DNA from: Bacteroidales bacterium
GTDB lineage: Bacteria > Bacteroidota > Bacteroidia > Bacteroidales > UBA7960
Direction: 5' to 3'
DNA: 5,619 nucleotides
Assembly (NCBI GenBank): GCA_007131125.1
Contig: SLRE01000184.1
Span: 1 to 5,619, forward strand
Part shown: one piece after another, positions 1 through 5,619 of the stretch
Layout: the number at the start of each line of letters is the position of its first letter
Numbering within the stretch: the stretch's first letter is position 1
Made by a program: the position numbers and the translations under genes
The notes under the pieces: generated by a model
What the model saw: only the letters and a program-made list of their open reading frames with translations
Database searches by the model: none
Told to the model about the DNA's origin: nothing

Positions 1-144
1 GGTGATCCTTTCCCGAAGAGTATGCATTACAGACCGCATTATAATCCCTGTGCGTCCCTTTTCTTCAGGATGGCCCAGGCTTGTTGCCAGTCTGCTTAAA
101 AATTCATTTCCTTCCTGTGCAAATTTTTCAAAATTAATAGCCAT
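1..144 (-). CDS. DUF2267-family protein, N-terminal 48 residues (cut by window edge)
   Basis: The reading frame starts at 144 and runs off the left edge without a stop. The peptide begins MAINFEKFAQEGNEFL and continues with LGHPEEKGR and VMHTLRERIT. This matches the start of DUF2267 proteins, small helical proteins (usually about 130-140 residues) whose N-terminus has the pattern 'F..F...g..fl..la..Lg...d..rA...lrav.h.LRdrl'. Their function is not known, so none is assigned. The start is well supported: an in-frame TAA lies 21 bases upstream, no other ATG lies between, and a purine-rich GAGGAAAGAGGT sits directly before the ATG, the best ribosome-binding site in the window. The gene points the same way as the ferredoxin gene, but a probable terminator at 283-349 separates them, so it is likely transcribed on its own. 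No signal peptide is visible in this part. The family call comes from recalled sequence pattern rather than a search. Confidence 0.8.
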   Translation of the reverse strand, partial: MAINFEKFAQEGNEFLSRLATSLGHPEEKGRTGIIMRSVMHTLRERIT

Positions 145-282
145 ACCTCTTTCCTCATTAATAGTTTAAATTTTAAGATTTTATATCCATCCCCAAAAGC
201 TAATTGGGTTATTACCAACCTTTGCTATCGGGACAAAACTTTTCGCTTTATTTTTCAATTACTTAATGAAAACCTTCCATGC

Positions 283-349
283 AAAAAACCCGGTTGAAAA
301 ACTGGAAAAACAAATGAACAATGAACCAGTTTTCTTTTCGATCCGGGTT
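283..349 (-). terminator. Probable rho-independent terminator of the ferredoxin gene (interrupted stem)
   Basis: Read on the minus strand, AACCCGG (349-343) pairs with CCGGGTT (293-287), and inside it AAAACTGG (333-326) pairs with CCAGTTTT (305-298). The two helices are separated by an asymmetric internal loop (9 and 4 bases), and the apical loop is 20 bases. The outer stem runs straight into a T-run, so the transcript would end CCGGGTTTTTTGC. It begins 50 bases downstream of the ferredoxin stop, the position expected for a terminator. The apical loop contains a short tandem TTCATTG/TTCATTT. On the plus strand the structure lacks a clean U-run. The pairing is read directly from the sequence; its function is inferred. 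Confidence 0.55.
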
Positions 350-364
350 ATTTACACAGATGAA

Positions 365-382
365 GGGCAAGGGTAATTGCCC
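365..382 (-). other. Small hairpin directly after the ferredoxin gene
   Basis: GGGCAA at 365-370 and TTGCCC at 377-382 form a perfect 6-bp stem with a 6-base loop, starting 17 bases beyond the ferredoxin stop codon. No T-run follows on the minus strand (TTCATCTG), so it is a poor terminator by itself. It could protect the 3' end of the mRNA or assist the stronger structure at 283-349. It may also be chance. Confidence 0.3.
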
Positions 383-398
383 AAAATATTATCTGCCC

Positions 399-596
399 CT
401 ATTCTTCCTCAATCTTTATCACCTCCACAGGGCAATCCTCGGCAGCTTCTTTGATCTTCTCCTCATGTTTGTCAAAATCTGCCCCTTCCTTTACCACTGC
501 AATGTCACCGGGAAGTTCAAACACTTCCGGGCAAAGGTCAACACACAATTCACAAGCGGTACAATCGTCTTCTATCCAAACTTTTTTTATAGCCAT
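399..596 (-). CDS. Single-cluster [4Fe-4S] ferredoxin, 65 aa
   Basis: This encodes a small acidic cytosolic electron carrier. The cluster motif is C12-x2-C15-x2-C18 near the N-terminus with the fourth ligand at C55-Pro56. This is the arrangement of monocluster ferredoxins such as the Thermotoga maritima and Desulfovibrio types, and the length of about 60-65 residues is normal. C22 (in CPEVF) matches the cysteine that in T. maritima ferredoxin forms a disulfide with a second cysteine in the middle of the chain. That partner is absent here, so C22 should be a free thiol. The protein is rich in Asp and Glu, especially at the C-terminus (KIEEE), as expected for docking to basic redox partners. 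The start is fixed by an in-frame TAA 12 bases upstream; there is no clear Shine-Dalgarno sequence. No oxidoreductase partner is visible nearby, and the gene appears to be monocistronic. Confidence 0.93.
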   Translation of the reverse strand: MAIKKVWIEDDCTACELCVDLCPEVFELPGDIAVVKEGADFDKHEEKIKEAAEDCPVEVIKIEEE

Positions 597-1311
597 GGCA
601 ATTTTTTAGGTTTTTAAAATGAAACAAACTTCAGATAAATAAAAAAACTTCGGTTTTAAAGAAAACAATTACCATACCAGCACTTTTTGGTTGGCTAACC
701 TATGCCCGCAATTGCAGCATGTAAAATAAACGAAGGTGAAAACAGAATTGATCCTATAAGAAATCCGATTATGGAAAAGATACAATGGAAGTGTTGATAA
801 ACTTCCACAGATTTAAAAATAAACAATTTTTGTTTTGCTGTTTTTCCGGCCAGTTCTGAAACAATACAAAAACCGGCTGAATTCTTAACAATCCTTTTTC
901 CGTCTATTTAAGCAGGCCGGGTAATTGCGGTGTTTTCCCGTTGGCTTGATTTACCACCAGGTTTTCAGTATCTTTTCCCGCACTTTCAATCTCCTGATCT
1001 TCACCCACAAAAAATCAGCAAGCCAGACTATTGGCCTGCCCTTTCAAATGAACATCACCTGACCATTCTTCTGTAACAGCCTTCCTGAAGGTGTTTTATT
1101 TTTTTATAACATCCAGGTTTTAAATAAGTAAAGTCCTATACACCTGGGCCTGAACCAATCGGGTATCCAAAAGAATAACGGCAGATTTGGCTTCTTTTTT
1201 GCACTTCCAATGCCAGGATATACCGGAAAGTTAAAATGCTTTTCCTGTTTAGATCCAAAAAAAATCAGAAACTGAATTGAAAAATCTTTTTAAAAACAAC
1301 AGGATTGATTT
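597..1311. other. Long divergent spacer without an intact recognisable gene
   Basis: About 715 bases separate the ferredoxin start (minus) from the hydrolase start (plus), so promoters for both should lie here. I could not find a convincing Bacteroidota-type promoter (TTTG at -33 with TAnnTTTG at -7) for either. The half near the ferredoxin is AT-rich, and AAAAC-TTCG-GTTTT at 644-657 can form a short UUCG-capped hairpin on the plus strand. The half near the hydrolase is more GC-rich and contains broken protein-like frames on the minus strand, described separately. A 31-codon frame at 702-797 (plus) has no ribosome-binding site and is not called. Confidence 0.6.
695..1200 (-). pseudogene. Possible decayed gene remnant, family not recognised
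   Basis: On the minus strand the region reads as protein-like text interrupted by stops. Coming from about 1200, one frame gives KKEAKSAVILLDTRLVQ, then stops at 1120-1122 and 1096-1098, then TFRKAVTEEWSGDVHLKG, a TGA at 1015-1017, and then a 36-codon piece ending NGKTPQLPGLLK at a TAG at 904-906. In a neighbouring frame a 70-codon open stretch follows at once (698-907, ending in TAG at 695-697). It contains KNSAGFCIVSELAGKTAKQK and a strongly hydrophobic segment (CIFSIIGFLIGSILF) that would span a membrane. None of these pieces has a good start codon and ribosome-binding site. A single gene broken by three stops and one frameshift would explain the layout, but the stop density is close to random expectation. 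This is a tentative call. Confidence 0.25.
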
Positions 1312-3300
1312 ATGAGGGTTATAGAGAACACCTGGATTCCGATGAGTGACGGCACCAAACTGGCAGCCAAGATCTGGCTTCCGAAAAATGCAGAAAAGAA
1401 CCCGGTTCCTGGAATTTTAGAATACATTCCCTATCGCAAACGCGATTTGAAGGCCTATAACGACCACCAAATGCACGGGTATTTTGCCAGAAACGGTTAT
1501 GCCGGGGTTCGTGTGGATTTGCGTGGCAGTGGCGATTCTGAAGGCATTTTACGGGATGAGTACCTGCAACAGGAACTCAACGACGGGGTGGAAGTGATCA
1601 GATGGATCGCCTCACAGCCATGGTGCGATGGAAAGGTAGGCATGATCGGCATTTCATGGGGAGGTTTTAACGGTTTGCAAATAGCGGCAATGCAACCGCC
1701 GGAATTGAAGGCAGTCATAACCGTAGCTTCTACCGATGACCGTTATGCCGATGATGTGCATTATATGGGGGGATGTCTGCTTTCAGACAACCTTTCCTGG
1801 GCATCGGTTATGTTTGCCCACAACAGTTGTCCCCCAGACCCGGAAATTGTGGGAGAAAAGTGGAGGGATATGTGGCAGCAACGCCTGGAAGGGAGCGGTC
1901 TTTGGTTGAAAAACTGGCTGGAGCACCAGCGCCGTGATGATTACTGGAAGCATGGTTCTGTTTGTGAAGACTATGAAGCCATAAAATGCCCGGTAATGGC
2001 TGTAAGCGGATGGGCTGACGGGTATTCCAATACCGTATTCCGGCTGCTGGAAAACCTAAAGGTGCCCAGAAAAGGTATTGTTGGGGCTTACGGGCATAAG
2101 TACCCCCATATGGGGGGCCCTGGCCCGGCCATCGACTTTTTAAAAAAATCTGTACGCTGGTGGGACCAATGGCTCAAAGGGATTGACAACGGGGTTAAGG
2201 ATGAGCCCATGCTGCGAACCTGGGTTCTGGATTCCGTCTCTCCCCTGTCATCGGAACGGCCGGGCAGGTGGATCGACGAAAAAAAATGGCCTTCTCCCAA
2301 AATTGAGGAAAGAGAATACCAGCTCAATTCTCTAAAGGTGGGATCACATGTCAATCCACCAAGGGAATCAGGCTCCCTTAAAATCAAAAGTCCATTGAAC
2401 GTAGGATTATTTGGAGGAAAATGGTGCTCCTATTCAGAATCCACCGACCTGCCAAGCGACCAAAGGGAGGAAGACGGCGGAGCCCTGGTTTTTGACAGCC
2501 CCGCTTTGGAAGAAGATTATGAGATTTTGGGTAAGCCTAACCTGAAACTGAAACTGAAGTCCGACAAACGGATAGCCCAGGTAGCTGCCCGAATTTCGGA
2601 TGTCGGCCCCGATGGCAGGGCAACCCGTGTAACTTTTGGCTTGCTTAATCTTACCCACCGCGAAAGCAGTGAACAGCCCCAGGAACTGGAACCCGGGAAG
2701 ACTTACGAAGTCATTGTACCCATGAATTATATAGCTCAGCGTTTTCCTGCAGGCAACCAAATCAGGGTTTCCGTTTCTACCTCTTACTGGCCTTTGGCAT
2801 GGCCGGCCCCTGAATCAGCCACATTGACCATTTTCCCGGAAGAAAGCTCCCTGGTCCTACCCAAAAGAAACATCAGCGGCAGGGATAAATCCGAAAAGGC
2901 CCTTGAAAAGCCCGGCCCTTTGGATGAACTTGATACTACCCTGCTGGTGCCGGCTCACCGGGAATGGATCGTTGAGCGAAACCTTGCAACCAATGAAGTG
3001 ATTCAGAAAGTGGAAAACAAAGATCCACAATATCGCCTGAACCACATTGACGTGGAAATCAGGAAAGATGCCACCGAAAGGTATTCATACAGTAACAACA
3101 AGTATGAAACGCTAAGAGGAGAGGTGAAAGGCATAAGGGAGTTTCGAAGGGAAGGATGGAAGATCAAAACCATTACCAGAACCATACTCACTTCCACAAC
3201 CACGCATTTTGTAATACGGGCTACCCTTGATGCTTACGAAGGGGATGTAAGGGTATTCAGCCGTTCTTTTGACGAAAGCATACCACGGGATATGGTATAA
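1312..3300 (+). CDS. CocE/NonD family serine hydrolase (peptidase S15-type), 662 aa
   Basis: This is an alpha/beta hydrolase predicted to cleave amide, peptide or ester bonds, probably in the cytosol since no signal peptide or membrane segment is visible. The catalytic domain (about residues 8-290) carries the family signatures: IPYRKRD with Y41 at the oxyanion-hole position of CocE, DLRGSGDSEG (69-78), the nucleophile elbow GISWGG with Ser115, acid Asp236 in GWADG, and base His262 in GAYGH. A beta-rich domain like the X-Pro dipeptidyl-peptidase C-terminal domain follows (about 310-520), ending with STSYWPLAWP. The last 120 residues or so form an extra module ending FDESIPRDMV. It appears typical of long family members, and the gene looks full length. 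The start is certain: an in-frame TGA ends three bases upstream and AGGA lies 7 bases before the ATG. The gene leads the probable operon with the two ATP-grasp ligases. Family is secure; substrate is unknown, and 'cocaine esterase' should not be taken literally. Confidence 0.9.
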   Translation: MRVIENTWIPMSDGTKLAAKIWLPKNAEKNPVPGILEYIPYRKRDLKAYNDHQMHGYFARNGYAGVRVDLRGSGDSEGILRDEYLQQELNDGVEVIRWIASQPWCDGKVGMIGISWGGFNGLQIAAMQPPELKAVITVASTDDRYADDVHYMGGCLLSDNLSWASVMFAHNSCPPDPEIVGEKWRDMWQQRLEGSGLWLKNWLEHQRRDDYWKHGSVCEDYEAIKCPVMAVSGWADGYSNTVFRLLENLKVPRKGIVGAYGHKYPHMGGPGPAIDFLKKSVRWWDQWLKGIDNGVKDEPMLRTWVLDSVSPLSSERPGRWIDEKKWPSPKIEEREYQLNSLKVGSHVNPPRESGSLKIKSPLNVGLFGGKWCSYSESTDLPSDQREEDGGALVFDSPALEEDYEILGKPNLKLKLKSDKRIAQVAARISDVGPDGRATRVTFGLLNLTHRESSEQPQELEPGKTYEVIVPMNYIAQRFPAGNQIRVSVSTSYWPLAWPAPESATLTIFPEESSLVLPKRNISGRDKSEKALEKPGPLDELDTTLLVPAHREWIVERNLATNEVIQKVENKDPQYRLNHIDVEIRKDATERYSYSNNKYETLRGEVKGIREFRREGWKIKTITRTILTSTTTHFVIRATLDAYEGDVRVFSRSFDESIPRDMV

Positions 3301-3324
3301 TTAATGAACAGGTAAAAAAACAAA

Positions 3325-4626
3325 ATGTCCGAAAAAAGAAAGGTTTTTATTGTTGGCTGGGATGACTTTAATTTAAAACTGCTTAAACGTCTTCCTGAAG
3401 CCGGTGACTGTGAATTTTATCCGGCTGTTAAGTTCTCCGAAATGCGGGATCAGGAGGGGATTTCCATTTCAGGGCTGCTAAAGCTGGCAGACCAGAGAAT
3501 AGAAGCAGCCGGGGGCATAGATGCTGTTGTTTCTTATTTCGATTTTCCGGGGACGTTACTGGTGCCGGTTATTGCCGAAAAATACGGCCTGAATGGCCCA
3601 TCCCTGGAAAGCGTATTGAAGTGTGAACACAAATACTGGAGCCGCCTGGAACAAAAAAAGGTCATACCTCTTAACATTCCCCACTTCAAGTCTTTTGATC
3701 CCTTTGATGCAAATGCTTTTGACAAAATAGGTTTTACCCCTCCTTATTGGGTTAAACCGGCCAAGTCCTATCATTCTTACCTGGCCTATCAGATAACCGA
3801 TAGTGAACAATTTCATCAATGCATGAAAGAAGTGCAGGCTCACATCAACGACACGGCAGAACCATTCAGCGAGTTGCTGGATATGTACAATTTCGCGGAA
3901 AAGCATCCTGAATTAAAAGTCAAAATGTTTGCAGAAACAGAATTGTTGGGGCAACAGTGCACGGCAGAGGGATATGTGTACAACCAGGAGGTTAATATTT
4001 ACGGAATAGTGGACACGGTAAGAATTCCCGGCAGTCCCTCTTTTGCCCGCTATGAATACCCGGGAAGCCTGCCCGAAAGGGTAAATGAAAAAATAATAGA
4101 ACTGTCCGGAAAAGTGATTCGTCATATTGGCTTGAATCAGTCTGCCTTTAACATTGAATTTTTTTATACTCAGGAAGATGATAATTTATATGTTCTGGAA
4201 ATCAACCCCCGCATTTCCCAGTCACACGCAGCCTTGTTTGAAAAGGTGCATGGCGTCTCTCATCATGAAACCATGCTGAACCTTGCTTTGAACAGGCCAC
4301 CGAGGCCTTATGAATTTAAAGGTGGTTTTAATGTGGCAGGCAATTTTATGCACAGGGCTTTTCATTCAGGAAAGGTAATGGCTGTGCCATCAGAAAAAGA
4401 AATATCACGATTGAAAGAAAAATTCCCGGACCTGGAAATAAAAATCAACGTTAAGCAAAATATGGATCTTGAGGACCTCCCCCCCTATCATATTGACAGC
4501 TATAGTTACGTGTTGGCAAATATTTTTATCGGGGCTTCAACCCGTCAGGAACTCCTGAAAAAGTTTGACTATATCATAAATTCCCTTACTTTTAAAATTG
4601 AAAGCGAAGAACCGGAAAGTTCATGA
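3325..4626 (+). CDS. ATP-grasp carboxylate-amine ligase-like protein (copy A), 433 aa
   Basis: This is predicted to use ATP to activate a carboxylate as acyl phosphate and couple it to an amine or other nucleophile. A Rossmann-like pre-ATP-grasp domain occupies about residues 5-100 (KVFIVGWDD; GGIDAVVSYFDFPG). The helix CEHKYWSRLEQ (100-110) leads into the ATP-grasp fold. Visible ATP-binding features are K144 in WVKP, E204 in FAET before G209, and E215. The metal-binding set is E278 in NIEFF plus E292 and N294 in EINPR, with R296 following. The usual glycine-rich loop after the lysine is replaced by SYHSYLAY. Residues 310-433 form a C-terminal region of no motif I recognise. The start is fixed by an in-frame TAA nine bases upstream; AGG precedes the ATG by 12 bases. 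It lies 24 bases after the hydrolase stop, so co-transcription is likely. It could be loosely annotated as carboxylase-like or D-Ala-D-Ala-ligase-like; the substrate cannot be assigned. Confidence 0.87.
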   Translation: MSEKRKVFIVGWDDFNLKLLKRLPEAGDCEFYPAVKFSEMRDQEGISISGLLKLADQRIEAAGGIDAVVSYFDFPGTLLVPVIAEKYGLNGPSLESVLKCEHKYWSRLEQKKVIPLNIPHFKSFDPFDANAFDKIGFTPPYWVKPAKSYHSYLAYQITDSEQFHQCMKEVQAHINDTAEPFSELLDMYNFAEKHPELKVKMFAETELLGQQCTAEGYVYNQEVNIYGIVDTVRIPGSPSFARYEYPGSLPERVNEKIIELSGKVIRHIGLNQSAFNIEFFYTQEDDNLYVLEINPRISQSHAALFEKVHGVSHHETMLNLALNRPPRPYEFKGGFNVAGNFMHRAFHSGKVMAVPSEKEISRLKEKFPDLEIKINVKQNMDLEDLPPYHIDSYSYVLANIFIGASTRQELLKKFDYIINSLTFKIESEEPESS

Positions 4627-4627
4627 A

Positions 4628-4657
4628 GGTACCGGCCATAAGAACCTGCCGGTGACC
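4628..4657 (+). other. Intercistronic hairpin between the two ATP-grasp genes
   Basis: GGTACCGGC (4628-4636) pairs with GCCGGTGACC (4648-4657) as a 9-bp GC-rich stem with one bulged base and an 11-base loop. It starts 2 bases after the stop codon of copy A. No T-run follows (TGCCTTTGACA), so it does not look like a complete rho-independent terminator. It may stabilise the upstream mRNA or mark a processing site that sets the ratio of the two ligases. The pairing is visible; the role is inferred. Confidence 0.4.
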
Positions 4658-4700
4658 TGCCTTTGACATTATTCGTAGAAATATCAAAACCTGATTGGAA

Positions 4701-5619
4701 ATGGCGAAAAAAATGAAAGTTTTTGTTGTAGGATTGGATGATTTCAATTTAACCCTGATTAAACACCTTCCAGAATGCAAGGAATGCGAAATCCTTCCGG
4801 CTGTAAGGTTTTCGGAGATCCGGGGGGTTAAAGATTTTTCCATACCCGAAATTCTGAAAAAAACCGAAGAAAGAGTTAAAGAGGCCGGGGGAATAGATGC
4901 GGTTGTTTCTTACCTTGACTTTCCGGGATCGGTAATGGTACCAATTATTGCCGAAAAATATAAGCTGCCGGGACCCAGCCTGGAAAGTGTAATGAAGTGT
5001 GAGCATAAATACTGGAGCCGCCTGGAGCAGCACAAAGTTATTCCCGACAACATTCCTGAATTCAAGGCTTTTGATCCTTTCGACGAAAAAGCCTTTGACA
5101 AAATTGGCTTTAAGCCTCCTTTCTGGATCAAGCCCATCAAATCTTATCATTCTTATCTTGCCTACAAAATTGAGAGCAGAAAGCAGTTTGAAGAGTGCAT
5201 GGAAGAAGTGCGCGAACATATTGATTACATGGTAGAGCCTTTTACTTATATTGTTTCCGAGTTTGGGATGCCAAAAAAGATTTCGGAAAAAAAGGAAAAG
5301 ATGTTTGCGGAAACTCCCATTGGAGGCCATCAATGCACCTTAGAGGGATACGCTTTCGATGGAGAAGTTGTGATTTATGGACTGGTGGATTCCATCACCC
5401 ATAAAAAATATCCTTCTTTTGCCCGTTATCAATACCCTTCCAACCTTCCTTATGAAGTGCAATACAGAATGTCCGAACTCTCCCGCCAGGTAATCAAACA
5501 GATTGGATTGATGAATTCGGCTTTCAATATTGAGTTTTTCTATAATGAAGAAAAAAATGAGATTAACCTTCTGGAGGTGAACCCCCGGATGTCGCAATCT
5601 CATGCCGACATTTTTGAAA
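4701..5619 (+). CDS. ATP-grasp carboxylate-amine ligase-like protein (copy B), first 306 residues (cut by window edge)
   Basis: This is a paralogue of the preceding ATP-grasp gene. The two align from residue 1 to 306 with no gap, and about 183 of 306 residues are identical by hand count. All predicted functional positions are kept: WIKP with K144, the SYHSYLAY loop, MFAET with E204, QCTLEG with E215, NIEFF with E278, and EVNPR with E292 and N294. The longest shared runs are around 91-110 (GPSLES, then CEHKYWSRLEQ) and 140-155. The weakest stretch is 181-200. No stop appears up to the window edge; by comparison with copy A about 125 residues are missing. The ATG at 4701 follows an in-frame TGA by 6 bases; Met5 (4713) is an alternative start. 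The ribosome-binding site is weak. The 74-base gap and shared strand suggest the same operon, though a separate promoter is possible. It probably performs a related coupling with a different acceptor or donor. Confidence 0.87.
   Translation, partial: MAKKMKVFVVGLDDFNLTLIKHLPECKECEILPAVRFSEIRGVKDFSIPEILKKTEERVKEAGGIDAVVSYLDFPGSVMVPIIAEKYKLPGPSLESVMKCEHKYWSRLEQHKVIPDNIPEFKAFDPFDEKAFDKIGFKPPFWIKPIKSYHSYLAYKIESRKQFEECMEEVREHIDYMVEPFTYIVSEFGMPKKISEKKEKMFAETPIGGHQCTLEGYAFDGEVVIYGLVDSITHKKYPSFARYQYPSNLPYEVQYRMSELSRQVIKQIGLMNSAFNIEFFYNEEKNEINLLEVNPRMSQSHADIFE

Noticed and set aside
321..617. 98-codon open frame on the plus strand
   Set aside because: It lies antisense over the ferredoxin gene, whose cysteine motif is unmistakable. 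The product has no recognisable pattern.
702..797. 31-codon open frame on the plus strand in the spacer
   Set aside because: It has no ribosome-binding site, is very short and has no recognisable motif; chance is the simplest explanation.
1079..1106. GCCTT-CCTG-AAGGT followed by a T-rich run on the plus strand, terminator-like
   Set aside because: The stem is only four pairs plus one wobble pair, and no gene on the plus strand ends upstream that it could terminate.
2103..2116. Perfect 14-base palindrome CCCCCATATGGGGG
   Set aside because: It lies inside the hydrolase gene and encodes conserved residues next to the catalytic histidine. No regulatory role is supported.
4663..4668. TTGACA resembling a sigma-70 -35 element before copy B
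   Set aside because: No good -10 element follows at 16-18 bases, and the Bacteroidota-type TAnnTTTG is also absent.
4749..5333. 194-codon open frame on the minus strand
   Set aside because: It is fully antisense to ATP-grasp copy B. A similar antisense frame occurs at 3556-3906 over copy A with resembling peptides, as expected when two paralogues share codons; it is a shadow of the coding strand.

Overview
The window looks like bacterial chromosome from a member of the Bacteroidota or a close relative. This is an inference from moderate GC content in genes, AT-rich spacers, Shine-Dalgarno sequences that are weak or absent before most starts, and the character of the proteins. No rRNA, tRNA, mobile element or CRISPR array is visible.

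Left part (1-596, minus strand): the first 48 residues of a DUF2267-family protein run off the left edge. Next to it is a complete 65-residue single-cluster [4Fe-4S] ferredoxin. A long interrupted hairpin ending in a T-run lies between them and probably terminates the ferredoxin transcript. Nothing links these two genes functionally to the rest of the window.

Middle (597-1311): about 715 bases separate the ferredoxin from the divergently transcribed block on the right. No intact gene is convincing here. On the minus strand there are protein-like stretches broken by stops and a frame change, which may be the remains of a decayed gene.

Right part (1312-5619, plus strand): a likely operon of three genes. 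The first encodes a 662-residue CocE/NonD (peptidase S15-type) serine hydrolase with recognisable catalytic Ser, Asp and His. It is followed after 24 bases by a 433-residue ATP-grasp ligase and after a further 74 bases by a second ATP-grasp ligase, cut by the right edge at residue 306. The two ligases align without gaps over 306 residues at about 60% identity (counted by eye), so they are a tandem duplication.

ATP-grasp enzymes of this kind usually join a carboxylate to an amine through an acyl phosphate, while S15/CocE enzymes cleave amides or esters. The most economical reading is a small-molecule or short-peptide pathway: two related ligases catalyse successive or alternative couplings, and the hydrolase trims, releases or recycles the product. 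The substrate cannot be read from the sequence. The ligases have an unusual ATP-loop sequence and an unusual end to the metal-binding motif, so they may form a distinct subfamily. This block is the best candidate here for an undescribed system.
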